From Isosphaera pallida ATCC 43644 (lineage in GTDB: Bacteria; Planctomycetota; Planctomycetia; Isosphaerales; Isosphaeraceae), in the NCBI RefSeq assembly GCF_000186345.1, contig NC_014962.1:1798001-1862000 (forward strand): a DNA stretch of 64,000 nt. Reading direction: 5' to 3'. This document shows, in pieces, positions 45,570-55,120 of the stretch. Numbering within the stretch: the first letter of the stretch is position 1; each line of letters opens with the position of its first letter. Under the pieces are notes generated by a model. It saw only the letters and a program-made list of their open reading frames with translations, ran no database searches and was not told the DNA's origin. The translations under genes and the position numbers were made by a program.

Positions 45570-47939
45570 TCAAGCCGATTTCTGGTCGGGGTATTTGACG
45601 CGACCATGATAAATCGCGGTGAGGCTTTTGACGATACTCTCACGAATTTCGGCGAGTTCTCGCAGAGTCAAGCCGCATTGGTCAAACTGGCCATCGCGCA
45701 ACCGTTTCTCGATAATGTCGGCAACCAAACCCTCCAGACGCCCGGGAGTCGGTTCGGAGAGGGTGCGGCTGGCTGACTCGCAAGCGTCCGCGATCATCAG
45801 AATGGCCGTTTCGCGATGTCGCGGCTTGGGACCAGGGTAGCGGAACGCGCTTTCGGAAATTTGGGTGTGGCCGTCGTTGTCCCGTTCCTTTTCGAGCTTT
45901 TGGGCTTGACGGTAAAAATATTCAACCAATGTGGTGCCGTGATGCTGTTCGATGAAGTCGATGATCTTCTGCGGGAGGCCGTTGGACCTAGCCAGCTCGA
46001 CTCCATCCTTGACATGACCGATGATGACCAGAGTGGACATGGCCGGGGCGAGGTTGGCGTGACGATTGCGGCCGTTGGATTGGTTCTCCACGAAGTAGTC
46101 GGGCTTGAACATCTTTCCGATATCGTGGAAGTAAGCGCCGACCCGAACAAGTAGAGCGTCGGCTCCGATCCTTTTGGCAGCGGCTTCGGCGATGGTGGCC
46201 ACAGTCATGGAGTGGTTGTGGGTGCCAGGCGCGCGACGGACCAGTTCCTGAAGCAAAGGGTGGGTTTGATCCCCGAGTTCCAGCAAGGAGACCCCAGTGA
46301 CTAGACCGCCAGCGCGTTCGATGAGTGGCAGCGTGCCGCCCAAAAACAGACCGGCCAGGACTGACCAGATGAACCTCCAAAAGCATTCGCTGGCGATGAC
46401 CTCAACCGCCTGATTGTTGGCCAGTCCGACCGCCAAGCTGAGCAGGGCGAAGCCAGTTCCGGTGGCCAGACCGACGGTCAACACTTTGGTGCGGGTCCGC
46501 ACGTCGTCTAGGGTGAGGATGCCGGCGGAAAGGCCGCCCATGATCACCAGAAAGTCATCGAACCCACCGCCTCGGATGAGGGTGGTGAGAACCGCCAGTC
46601 CAAAACCGAGCGTCAGGGCCAACGAGGGTTTGAAGGCCACCGACATGACCATCGCCGCAAAGGCGATTACCCCAAGGTCGGCATCGTGTGGTTCCCAGGA
46701 CAGCAACCGCGCGATGAACAATGCGCTGACCGTCACCAGGCAGATGCCGGCGACTGCCCAGGGATCGCGGGCCACGTCCCCATGGCGCAACTGCAAATGG
46801 ACCGCCATCATGCCAAAGACCATCGCCACCAGGATGCCGATGGAAATCAACCGGCTCACCACGCTAGCGGTGGGCGACTCGCGCTGGGCGACCTCGCGTT
46901 CCAGGCGAAGCAATTCCAGGTGGTCCAGCGTAACGGTTTGTCCGCCCGGAATCAGGACCGAACCGCGGGGTAGGATCACCCGAGCCGGTTCCGCTTTAGG
47001 GTCGTTCTTGGCCAGTTCGCGGGCCGCGGTGGTTCGTTCAGGATCGAACTTCAAACTAGGTGCGGTGGCAAATTTGGAGGCGATCAGGTTGAACAACGCG
47101 GTTTCGGATGCGGCGTCCAGGTTGGGCAGCACCCGCGCTAACGCTTCTTGGAACTCGACATGCACCTTGCCGTTGAGCCGGGCCATACTCTCGGGGGTGA
47201 CCAAATCGCGTTCCACTTCCTTGTAACCAAGACGGGTGGGCGAGGATACCAACGGATCGGGTACCGTCCCCGTGGCCTTTGGGTCGGCGAAGGTGGCGTT
47301 GGCGTTGGACCCCGAACCTGCGGTGACAGGGTGAGTGACGACGAGAAGACGATCGTATCGTTGCTCGCCGGCCGGCAGGGCGTCGGGTCCAAGAATCCCC
47401 CGCTTGAGAATCGGTTCAAAGAATCGATCGACCAGGTTTCGGAGTTGAGCAAGATCGTCGGGATTGGTCGTGAGACGTTTGATCGTTGCGAACGTGGAGG
47501 GATCGAGCGCTTTCCAAGCTTCGAGAGTTTCTTTGTTCAAATCGCCGTAGCTGGGGGTTTCGGCTAAGGTGTCGAAAAGGCTTTTGAGGGTGTTGGTCAA
47601 CTGAACAATTGGAGTGGGTTGATTGACCATGTACGGCGGCACCGCTTCGTAGCGTTGCTGGGCCGCGGCGTTGGTGCGTACCGGATCGATTCGCTCCAGG
47701 CGTTCGACCTTGACGACAACGTCACGGGATGGACGATCCCCAAGACGATATTCCAATGGGGGACCGTCGCCCAAAATCAACAGACAAGTGGCGAGGTAGG
47801 CGGTGGCCACCGTCGCCAGGATGATCCCGCGGCGCTGTTGTCGCGCCAGGCGTTCCCGGTCGCGGGGATCCCAAGGGATCGGCCGGAGATGACCGCGCTG
47901 AAGCTTCCCGACTCGCAGGCTGGAACGCGCCGAACTCAT
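45570..47939 (-). CDS. pgpH: 7TM receptor with HD domain, PgpH-type cyclic dinucleotide phosphodiesterase
   Basis: 789 residues. Residues about 40-60 form a membrane anchor, followed by a periplasmic 7TMR-HDED domain to about 330, seven membrane segments (about 350-560, e.g. ISIGILVAMVFGMMAVHLQL, VTVSALFIARLL) and the cytoplasmic HD domain with HNHSMTVATIAEAAAKRIGA and VGAYFHDIGKMFKPDYFVEN, ending in EQHHGTTLVEYFYRQA and ILMIADACESASRTL. Family members such as Listeria PgpH degrade c-di-AMP. Whether this organism makes c-di-AMP cannot be judged from the window. ATGA overlap with phoH. Confidence 0.92.
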   Translation of the reverse strand: MSSARSSLRVGKLQRGHLRPIPWDPRDRERLARQQRRGIILATVATAYLATCLLILGDGPPLEYRLGDRPSRDVVVKVERLERIDPVRTNAAAQQRYEAVPPYMVNQPTPIVQLTNTLKSLFDTLAETPSYGDLNKETLEAWKALDPSTFATIKRLTTNPDDLAQLRNLVDRFFEPILKRGILGPDALPAGEQRYDRLLVVTHPVTAGSGSNANATFADPKATGTVPDPLVSSPTRLGYKEVERDLVTPESMARLNGKVHVEFQEALARVLPNLDAASETALFNLIASKFATAPSLKFDPERTTAARELAKNDPKAEPARVILPRGSVLIPGGQTVTLDHLELLRLEREVAQRESPTASVVSRLISIGILVAMVFGMMAVHLQLRHGDVARDPWAVAGICLVTVSALFIARLLSWEPHDADLGVIAFAAMVMSVAFKPSLALTLGFGLAVLTTLIRGGGFDDFLVIMGGLSAGILTLDDVRTRTKVLTVGLATGTGFALLSLAVGLANNQAVEVIASECFWRFIWSVLAGLFLGGTLPLIERAGGLVTGVSLLELGDQTHPLLQELVRRAPGTHNHSMTVATIAEAAAKRIGADALLVRVGAYFHDIGKMFKPDYFVENQSNGRNRHANLAPAMSTLVIIGHVKDGVELARSNGLPQKIIDFIEQHHGTTLVEYFYRQAQKLEKERDNDGHTQISESAFRYPGPKPRHRETAILMIADACESASRTLSEPTPGRLEGLVADIIEKRLRDGQFDQCGLTLRELAEIRESIVKSLTAIYHGRVKYPDQKSA

Positions 47940-49087
47940 GGCGATTCAAGGGGTGGAGGAGCGGAACGCGCCCGGTCCAACTCCGTCGCATTGCGGGGTG
48001 GGAGGGGCAGGGAAGAGAGCAGATCGGTTGCGGAGGGCGATTGGGTGTCCAGGGGTTGGGGTTGGTCAGGGTCGTAGGCGTGGACGATCGCCTGGACGAG
48101 AGGATGCCGCACGATGTCGCTCTTCTCCAAGGTCACGACGCCGATCCGAGGCACGTCGGCCAGGCGGCGGACCGCGTCGGCCAAACCACTCGCTACCGTA
48201 GGCGGCAGATCGACCTGGGTGGGATCGCCAGTGACCACGATCCGCGCGTTCATCCCCATTCGGGTTAGGAACATCTTCATCTGCGGGATCGTGGTGTTTT
48301 GCCCCTCGTCCAGGATAATCACCGCGTCGTTGAGGGTGCGACCCCGCATGTAAGCCAGGGGTGCGATTTCAATGAGATCGTTGGCCATGTACCGGCGGAT
48401 TTGACCGAAATCCATCAGATCGTGGAGCGCGTCTAGCAGCGGACGAAGATAGGGATGGATTTTATCTTCAAGCGCGCCGGGGAGGAAACCCAAATGCTCG
48501 CCGGCCTCGACGGCGGGACGGACCAAAACCAGCTTCTTGATCTTGCCCGCCTTAAGCATGGCCACAGCAACAGCCACCGCCAGATAGGTTTTCCCGCTGC
48601 CGGCCGGCCCAACACAAAACACCAGGTCTTTCTCGATTAACTCACGTAAATAACGACTTTGCCCCGCGGAGCGGGCTTGGATCAATTTGCTGCCGATCCG
48701 AAGTTCGGGCACGCGTGGTTGCAAGGCGGGGGAATCGCTTTGAGGTCGGACCACAGTGGCGTCAACCGTTCGGGAATCGAGTGGATCGAACCCGAGCGAC
48801 GTGGGTGAGGGGGTGAGGCAGTCAAGCGGCGAAGGACTGGCGTGATCGATTAATTCGGCCACAAGTCCCGCCGAGATCGGCAGTTGGCGACGGTAGGTGG
48901 ATCGAAGACCTTCGAATACCTTGAGCGCGCGGTTGACGCTGTCTTGGTCACCGGACACCTTGAGATCGCCGTGGCGGGCGAGAATCTTCACGCCGAAGGC
49001 GTCGCGCACCTGACGAAGATGCTGATCGCGACTGCCCAAAACAGCGAGTTCTTCGTCGTGACTCTCCAGGCTGATGATGACGTCCAC
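47936..49087 (-). CDS. phoH: PhoH-like ATPase (YbeZ type)
   Basis: 383 residues from GTG 49087, chosen because GGGAGGA lies about 11 bases upstream and the family N-terminus (VDVIISLESHDEELAVLGSR) begins there; the frame is open further upstream with TTG 49180 as a possible start. Residues about 130-330 form the P-loop ATPase: FCVGPAGSGKTYLAVAVAVA (Walker A), LVLVRPAVEAGEHLGFLPG, AYMRGRTLNDAVIILDEGQN (Walker B) and MFLTRMGMNARIVVTGDPTQ. Partner of YbeY in RNA processing in other bacteria. The gene order with pgpH and ybeY is conserved widely. Confidence 0.9.
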   Translation of the reverse strand: MDVIISLESHDEELAVLGSRDQHLRQVRDAFGVKILARHGDLKVSGDQDSVNRALKVFEGLRSTYRRQLPISAGLVAELIDHASPSPLDCLTPSPTSLGFDPLDSRTVDATVVRPQSDSPALQPRVPELRIGSKLIQARSAGQSRYLRELIEKDLVFCVGPAGSGKTYLAVAVAVAMLKAGKIKKLVLVRPAVEAGEHLGFLPGALEDKIHPYLRPLLDALHDLMDFGQIRRYMANDLIEIAPLAYMRGRTLNDAVIILDEGQNTTIPQMKMFLTRMGMNARIVVTGDPTQVDLPPTVASGLADAVRRLADVPRIGVVTLEKSDIVRHPLVQAIVHAYDPDQPQPLDTQSPSATDLLSSLPLPPRNATELDRARSAPPPLESP

Positions 49088-49276
49088 GCCCAGGCGCGTC
49101 CTCCCTGCATGCTGCGATTGGTTCCCCCCCTGAGACCACCCAACCCGCGTTGAATGGGAGCGCGGGGCCAGGGGAACCAATTCGGCCCCGTGATCGTCCC
49201 TATTATCGCCGCCAAAGCTCGGCTTGACAACCGGGAACGCGGGGCTTTGCGGGATCCGATTGGGACAGCGTTCGCT

Positions 49277-50089
49277 TCACTTCGGGGGGCGGCGCGACAT
49301 GGAGTCCAGGTAGATTTGGGCGATTTCCTTCAAGGAATCGAGGCAGATTTGCACCCGGTTCCAATCGCCGGAGTGAGCCGCCTGCCCCAACCGTGCGGCC
49401 ACCCCCTTGAGTGGACCAAGCTCGTGCAAGTCGGCCATGCCAACGATTTGGTGGGCGAACGCCGCGATGATATACCCTTTGCGCTGTTGTTGAGCTTCCT
49501 GGAGGGTCCAGCAAGTCTCCGGCAGGCGGCTCAGGTAGGTTAACAGTTCGACCAAATCGGACGCGGCCCCACTCGGGATACTCATAGCTGCCGGATCCGG
49601 CGACGGCGAGTCAGCCGCTGTGGAAAAAGGATCGAGGGTGGTCATCTCGCGCTTGATCCCCTGAATGATCGTTCGGAGTCGGTCGATTCCAAACGGTTTG
49701 AGCAAGTAATCGTCGAATCCCATCGGCGGACGCCCGCCGAGCCGAACCTCGCCGCGGCGAGAGGTGATCGCCACAATCGGTTGCTGAAACCCCTGGGCCC
49801 TCATCCGGAACGCTGCGTAAAATCCCTGTGAACGCGCCATCTCCAGATCGAGCAAGGCAAGATCGTACCATTTCAACCGACAGGCTCCGACGGCCGCGGC
49901 TGCATTGACCACAACGTCGGTAGCGCAGTCCAAACGGGTGAGAAACCGATTAATCAGGCGGGCGACATCCCACCGGCTTTCGGCCACGAGAACCCGAAAG
50001 CGCCTTGCCTGGGGTTGGGCATCCGCCACCCCCGAGGGCAATACGGTCAGGTTCGCGGTTGTGTTGTAGTTTCTTAGTCCCATTTCCAT
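49277..50089 (-). CDS. Response regulator receiver-HPt protein
   Basis: 270 residues. Residues about 28-150 form a receiver: the phosphorylated Asp is in LALLDLEMARSQG, the Thr/Ser position is in VAITSRRGE and the Lys in YLLKPFGID. The acidic pocket after the first strand is VLVAESRW rather than the usual Asp pair, so magnesium binding may be weak. After a linker, about 185-265 looks like a histidine phosphotransfer domain with AFAHQIVGMADLHELGPL (His in AHQ). There is no output DNA-binding domain, so it probably acts in a phosphorelay. No sensor kinase is nearby in the window. It lies upstream of phoH with 189 bases between. Confidence 0.8.
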   Translation of the reverse strand: MEMGLRNYNTTANLTVLPSGVADAQPQARRFRVLVAESRWDVARLINRFLTRLDCATDVVVNAAAAVGACRLKWYDLALLDLEMARSQGFYAAFRMRAQGFQQPIVAITSRRGEVRLGGRPPMGFDDYLLKPFGIDRLRTIIQGIKREMTTLDPFSTAADSPSPDPAAMSIPSGAASDLVELLTYLSRLPETCWTLQEAQQQRKGYIIAAFAHQIVGMADLHELGPLKGVAARLGQAAHSGDWNRVQICLDSLKEIAQIYLDSMSRRPPK

Positions 50090-51372
50090 GACAGTTTCTC
50101 TTATCTTGAGATTCGAGCCAAGGGCGATTTCGGATCGCCTCCACCGGCCGGATCATCGGCACCCCCCACAAGCCGCCTCATCCGGTCTCCATCCAAGGCA
50201 TAGCTTTCACCAAAGGGATTCGGAACAAACTCTTGGAAAAAGTGTCATGTGTCTAGGAATCGCCCAAAACACTTCAAGGGTTAACCCAAGCCACCGGGAA
50301 TTGCGCGTGGAAGTTTGACGCATGCCGCGGAGGTTAAGACGGCGTGCCGCCGAGCACAAAGGAACGTGTGAGCCGCCCCAAAGCAACCTCGACTCTGTCC
50401 GCCCGCCAACGAACTCGCCTCGCCTCAAATACCGCGGGCTTGACTCCCTTAGAGTTTTCGCACGACTCCGGTTCCTATCCCTGGGTCCGATAACAACCCC
50501 GCCCAAGAGCGTTTTACGATTCGAGCTGGCTTTACGTGCGTTCTGGCTCTGACGATGACCGGAATAGCCAACGCCGCGCTCGCTCAGAATCGCCCCTACG
50601 AACCCAGTGATCTCAATTCGCAAACCCGCCTGGACGATTCTCGTCAGCCACATCGTCGAGCCGCGGCTCCGTTGGGTCGCGGTTCTTCAACGAAGAGGGA
50701 TTGTTCCCATGTTTTCAAGCCACCTCGGCCTTGCGCTTCTCATCCACGGCGCTTCGAGCGTCTTGCCATTGTCTCCGATTCACCAACAAAGTGAATCGGA
50801 ATACTCGCTCTAAGTTCCACTCCCCAATGACGAATTCGGATGCGTAAAATGGTTTTTTTAATTGAAGAGTATGCGCATAAGTATAACAATCTCCTCTTGA
50901 GGAACAACAACCCCGGCATCCGGGTCAGGCTTACTCTCGAAGGGTATCCGGCCCATCGCAACGGAGTCCGTTCTAGCGACGTGGTGACCTCGAAGACGGT
51001 CAACGGACGCGTCTTCATCCCCGAGTTCGGAGGATGGGGGATCATGTGAGGGCGTTGAGCATCTCGCGCGGCAGCATCTTGTGCCATTGAGCCAGGTTCC
51101 ACTTTCTCCCGATCGTGAAAACGTTGTTGAAAAGCGGGTTCAGATGGTCAGGCGGCCCGTGCGTCTCGAACAGGACAACGATGAACCCTTTTCCCCTGAG
51201 CGTGGGAGTTAACCGACGCTCCGCGCGTCACGACAAGGCTCCACGACGCTCTTGACGCCCACGGCGACGGGGTTCATGCTGAACTTCGTCGCCGTTGTGC
51301 GGTTCACTCTCAAAGGTGCCGCGACGGTGTCCGCAACCCGTGTGCAACAACATCGTAGGAGACGTTCACCTT
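50090..51372. other. 1.28 kb low-coding region with gene remnants
   Basis: No intact gene. On the plus strand, 50522-50610 reads like a signal peptide (AGFTCVLALTMTGIANAALA, then QNRPYEPSDLNSQTR) but has no start codon upstream before TAG 50450 and soon loses coding character. A short AT-rich spot lies near 50810-50890. On the minus strand a C-terminal gene fragment is described separately. Reading frames here on other strands lack coding character. The region looks like decayed former genes. Confidence 0.45.
51045..51227 (-). pseudogene. C-terminal fragment of an unrecognised gene
   Basis: An open stretch of 60 codons ends in TGA 51047-51045. It has strongly protein-like sequence: GKGFIVVLFETHGPPDHLNP, FNNVFTIGRKWNLAQWHKML, PREMLNALT. 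Upstream it is closed by TGA 51230-51228, and a neighbouring frame just before it ([18 protein letters not shown]) also looks protein-like, which fits a frameshifted relic. I could not identify the parent protein family. Confidence 0.4.
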
Positions 51373-52842
51373 ATGGTCGCCACCGCCTCTCCCATTCAGG
51401 CTCCACCGATTCATCAAACACGACTTCTTATCAACAACGAGTGGGTCGACGCCTCCGACGGTGCGACCTTCGAAACCCTCAACCCCGCCACCGGTGAGGT
51501 CATTGCCCGCGTGGCCCACGCCACGGCTCAGGATGTGGATCGCGCTGTCAAAGCGGCCCGCAACGCGCTGGAACACGGTCCCTGGGGACGCATGGACGCC
51601 CCCGATCGGGGTCGTTTGTTGCTCAAGCTCGCCGATCTGGTCGAAGCTCACGCCAACGAACTGGCAGCGCTGGAGTCACTCAACTGCGGCAAGACGATCC
51701 GCGATTCGCGGGGCGACGTTCAAGCCGTCGCCAACACCCTTCGCTATTACGGTGGCTGGGCCGACAAGATCGAGGGCCGGGTGGTGCCGACCCGGGGCTC
51801 GTTCCTGAGCTACACCCTCCGACAGCCCGTCGGGGTCGTCGGACAAATCATCCCCTGGAATTTTCCGCTGTTGATGCTCGCCTGGAAGTGGGGTCCAGCC
51901 CTGGCCGCCGGTTGCACGGTGGTCATGAAGCCGGCCGAACAAACCCCCCTCTCCGCGCTCCGCATGGGTGAACTGGCCATCGAGGTCGGGTTCCCGCCCG
52001 GCGTGATCAATCTGGTCAACGGCATGGGCGAAACCATGGGCGACGCCCTGGTTGTTCACCCTGACGTGGATAAAATCGCGTTTACTGGTCATGTGGACAC
52101 CGCCAAAATCATTCAAAAGCGCGCCGCCGATACCCTCAAGCGGGTCACCTTCGAGTTGGGCGGCAAGAGTCCCAACGTGGTTTTCGCCGACGCGGATCTC
52201 GATCAAGCGGTGGAGGGAGCGTTCCACTCGATCTATTTCCACGGTGGCCAGTGTTGCACCGCGGGCAGCCGGTTGTTCGTGGAGAAGTCGATTCACGCGG
52301 AATTCGTCGAACGTCTGGCCGCCAAGGCCCGCGCTCGCAAACTCGGTGATCCACTCGACCCCACCACCGAGCAGGGTCCCCAGGTCTCGCGCGAACAACT
52401 CGACAAGATTCTGAGCTACATCCAACTGGGACAACAGGAGGGAGCTCGACTTGTCACCGGCGGACGGACTCCCAGCGAACGCGGCTTCTATGTGGAACCA
52501 ACCATCTTCGACAACGCCCGCGACGACATGAAACTCGTCCGTGAGGAGATCTTCGGCCCCGTCGTAGCCGTCCTCCCCTTCGAATCGATGCGCGACCTCA
52601 TCCCCCGCGCCAACGACACCACCTATGGCCTGGCGGCGGCTATCTGGACCAAAGACCTCGACAAAGCCCACCTCTACGCACAAAAGGTCAAAGCCGGCAC
52701 CGTGTGGGTCAACTGCTATCACGTTGTTGATACATGCACCCCATTTGGTGGCTTCAAGATGTCGGGCCAGGGTCGTGAGAATGGCGAGGAGGCGCTCGAC
52801 CACTACACCGAGACCAAGACGGTGACGATCAAGCTGGGCTAA
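51373..52842 (+). CDS. Aldehyde dehydrogenase, NAD(P)-dependent
   Basis: 489 residues from ATG 51373, with AGGAG 11 bases upstream. Oxidises an aldehyde to the acid. [20 protein letters not shown] and [20 protein letters not shown] are cofactor motifs, [18 protein letters not shown] holds the general-base Glu (near residue 260) and [18 protein letters not shown] the catalytic Cys (near residue 293). KTVKIKLG-like [11 protein letters not shown] ends the protein; the C-terminal [20 protein letters not shown] is typical of betaine-aldehyde and ALDH1-type enzymes. Substrate is not certain. It stands next to the decayed region and converges with blaI. Confidence 0.93.
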   Translation: MVATASPIQAPPIHQTRLLINNEWVDASDGATFETLNPATGEVIARVAHATAQDVDRAVKAARNALEHGPWGRMDAPDRGRLLLKLADLVEAHANELAALESLNCGKTIRDSRGDVQAVANTLRYYGGWADKIEGRVVPTRGSFLSYTLRQPVGVVGQIIPWNFPLLMLAWKWGPALAAGCTVVMKPAEQTPLSALRMGELAIEVGFPPGVINLVNGMGETMGDALVVHPDVDKIAFTGHVDTAKIIQKRAADTLKRVTFELGGKSPNVVFADADLDQAVEGAFHSIYFHGGQCCTAGSRLFVEKSIHAEFVERLAAKARARKLGDPLDPTTEQGPQVSREQLDKILSYIQLGQQEGARLVTGGRTPSERGFYVEPTIFDNARDDMKLVREEIFGPVVAVLPFESMRDLIPRANDTTYGLAAAIWTKDLDKAHLYAQKVKAGTVWVNCYHVVDTCTPFGGFKMSGQGRENGEEALDHYTETKTVTIKLG

Positions 52843-52887
52843 TCGTTCACCGTGGGTTTGAGTGAGGCATCAGGGGGCGGGCGTGGC

Positions 52888-52911
52888 AAGTCGGGTTGAC
52901 AACCCAGACTT
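52888..52911. terminator. Hairpin between convergent aldehyde dehydrogenase and blaI genes
   Basis: AAGTC-GGGTT (52888-52897) pairs with AACCC-a-GACTT (52901-52911) across a 3-base loop and one bulged base, ten pairs in all. It lies 46 bases past the aldehyde dehydrogenase stop and touches the blaI stop, so it may serve both directions. No clear T run. Confidence 0.4.
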
Positions 52912-53389
52912 ACTTCGCCCGCCTTCGGGTTTTGGGAGCCGAGGAGGACGCCGGGGCGTTGGCGGCTTTGGGTCGGGTCGCGGCGAGGGATTTGGCCTTG
53001 GGTTTGGGTTTGGGCTGGGACATTTCGTCCAGCAGGTGGCGGACTTCCTCGATCTCGTGGGGAGCCAGCCGATGGTTTCGCAACAGGTGAAGGACCAGCC
53101 GTCCCGATTCGCCGTTGTAAAGATGCTCGACTAGGTGGGAGATACGCCGTTTTTCAATGACGTTGGGAGTGACCTTGGCTTTGTAGATGTGCAGGTGACC
53201 ACGTCGAAGACTGACAGCCATCCCTTTGGAGGCCAGACGATCTAGTAGGGTGGCGACGGTCGCGTAACACCAGGTTTTGCCTTGCTCCTCCAGAACTGTT
53301 AGTACCTCGCGGATGGTCGAGGCTCCGCGGTCCCAGAGGACTTTGAGAACTTCCAGTTCCGAATCGGGTACGTTGGGAGGGCGCTTCAT
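52910..53389 (-). CDS. blaI: BlaI/MecI/CopY-type transcriptional repressor
   Basis: 159 residues from ATG 53389. Winged-helix repressor: PDSELEVLKVLWDRGASTIR starts the DNA-binding domain, WCYATVATLLDRLASKGMAV is the recognition helix, and the C-terminal VEHLYNGESGRLVLHLLRNH is the dimer part. In the family, a membrane M56 or M48-type protease often sits beside blaI and cuts it in response to a signal. The neighbouring divergent protease gene is broken here. The tail is Lys/Pro/Ala-rich and probably disordered. A likely operator lies at 53506. Confidence 0.85.
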   Translation of the reverse strand: MKRPPNVPDSELEVLKVLWDRGASTIREVLTVLEEQGKTWCYATVATLLDRLASKGMAVSLRRGHLHIYKAKVTPNVIEKRRISHLVEHLYNGESGRLVLHLLRNHRLAPHEIEEVRHLLDEMSQPKPKPKAKSLAATRPKAANAPASSSAPKTRRRAK

Positions 53390-53505
53390 GATGGTTTCTT
53401 GCACGCGATGGAGAAAGGAAATGGGGACGGAACGAGATACCAACCAGCAGGATGGGATCTCACTTGGTGTCGTATTGGATGGAGTCTCACATCCTTGATC
53501 ATAAG

Positions 53506-53515
53506 ACAGATGTCC
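53506..53515. promoter_or_regulatory. Probable BlaI-type operator
   Basis: GACAGATGTC is a perfect dyad in its outer four bases (GACA NN TGTC), like the TACA NN TGTA core of BlaI/CopY operators. It lies between the divergent blaI and protease-relic starts, 36 bases before the relic's ATG. GACACGTC follows at 53518 and may be a degenerate second half. Binding is inferred. Confidence 0.4.
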
Positions 53516-53551
53516 CGACACGTCAAGAGGATTTCGTCCAGGGAGGCGCTT

Positions 53552-54630
53552 ATGACGGCCTGGTGGCGGTTGTTGGCGTTGCGGGGTTGGACGGGAGGCG
53601 ATCGTCTAGGGGTTGCGGTGGGTGTAGCAACGATGACACCGTTGGGTGGGTTTGTTCCCTTGCTGGGCCGTTGGGTGGCGGAGAAGTTGACCTGGGGCGA
53701 CGGGCGTTCGGTTGCCGCGGCGCTGGGAGGGGTGTGGGGGTCGTTCGGACCGGATCGGCTTGAGGATTTCGAGGGGTTGTCTTTGGAACGCCGCGATGCG
53801 CCAGAACGATTCGACGAGGTCGCGCGGATGTCGCGGGAATTGGCGACTCGGTGACCGGATTGGATTCGGCTGGTGGCCCCTTTCTGTTGTGCCGCGTTGG
53901 CGGTGGAGGGGAGACGGTCGCGTCGATCCCAACGGGTTCTGATTCTAGGTCTGCCATTGTTGCACGCCCTGACCTTAGGGGAATTGCGCGGAGCGTTGGG
54001 GCACGATCTGGCCCATTTCGCCAGGGGCGACGTGGAGCGCGGCGGGCGAGCGGTGGCTTTTTGGGAGCGGTTCGAGCACGATCGCAACGGGGGGGGCGGC
54101 GGCTAGGGGCCATTAGGTTGGTGGGCTTTGTTTGGTCTGGCGGACGCCTTCTGGCTGCTCCCGTGATCGCCACCTTAGAGGATCGCGCTGACGCCCGGGC
54201 TGCACGGCGGGTCGGCGGAACGATTTACGCCTCGACCCTAACCAAGGTCGCCTTGCTTCAACCCTTGTTCCATCAGGCTGCGGAAGCGTTTCAAGACCGT
54301 GAAATCCTTGAGCTCGATCGAACCGGAAACGAACGCGCTTGGGATGGTCGTCTCAGTTCAAGCAACCTCTTCGGCTTCTTCCGCCTGTTTTGGGATCGGT
54401 TGCCTCCACAGTTGCTGGAAACCATGCGGCACCGCCTCCTTGGCCAATCCGAGTCCGACCTTGACGACAAGGTGAGGCCAAGCGAACATGCTCCCCGGGG
54501 ACTGTGAATCCGTCGCGTATTGAGTCAACCGGATCGTCCCTCGCGCGAGTTCGCTCGGCCCGCCCGTGAGCTGCGCGCGGACCTGGAGTCGCTTGAGCAG
54601 CGACTTCATGATCACCTTTTCGGTTCTCCT
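53552..54630 (+). pseudogene. M48-type metalloprotease relic, multiply disrupted
   Basis: ATG 53552 has GGAGG five bases upstream, so the gene start is preserved. The frame codes a membrane-like N-terminus (GDRLGVAVGVATMTPLGG), then stops at TGA 53852. The same frame goes on with VLILGLPLLHALTLGELRGA and LGHDLAHFARGDV, the HExxH site with Glu changed to Asp, then ends at TAG near 54105. A shift of frame continues with LEDRADARAARRVGGTIYAS, matching the region of the third zinc ligand, to TGA 54505; the same frame then codes FARPARELRADLESLEQRL to about 54630. Two nonsense codons, one frameshift and a changed catalytic Glu show loss of function. It stands where the protease partner of blaI is expected. 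Confidence 0.75.
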
Positions 54631-55120
54631 CTCACTAACAACAACGATTCGATTTCTCCGGGTGTGTTTCGGTTTCACCGCGCGAGTTTCGAGGCTCTTC
54701 TGACAATCCACCGGATCATTTCTACTCAAATAAAGACTAATTGTTGGGGAGCGACTTGCTCCCCACCGCTCTCCTGGTTCCGACCCCGAGGAAGTCGTTC
54801 CCTCTGTGGTACTCGATCGCGTCCCGCTATTCGCTTTGGAGATCCTCCGGTTTTGATCCAACGGGGTCGTTCCGACAACCCAGGTCGCGTGGTGACCGGT
54901 TCTCGGGGCTAGCGCCCTGGGCTGTGGGAACGACCCTTTCGAAGTCAGGGACGAGGGAATCGCTCGCTCCTCCCGTTTCCGCACGCTTGCGCCACCTTGG
55001 TCAAGATTTCGGTCGCGTTGGCGAACCACAAAATAGGGGAGTGGAGAGTGAAGGGTGATTGGCTTCACCCCGTTCCACTTTGGACCATCATCTGTATCTT
55101 GTTCCGTGAGGTTCTCCGCG
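54631..55120. other. Intergenic region downstream of the protease relic
   Basis: 490 bases with no supported gene. A 7-bp GC hairpin (GGGGAGC/GCTCCCC, 54746-54764) has AT-rich DNA on its left side (read as a weak T run on the minus strand), so a terminator for a minus-strand transcript is possible. Reading frames on both strands lack protein character. Confidence 0.35.

Noticed and set aside
50840-51049. Plus-strand open frame of 69 codons starting MRKMVFLIEEYAHKY
   Set aside because: Preceded by AT-rich DNA but no Shine-Dalgarno site; it ends at the 3' end of a more protein-like minus-strand fragment and no family was recognised.
51676-52803. Long minus-strand open frame (375 codons) opposite the aldehyde dehydrogenase gene
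   Set aside because: It is a shadow of a GC-rich coding region; the plus-strand product has all catalytic motifs and the minus-strand one has none.
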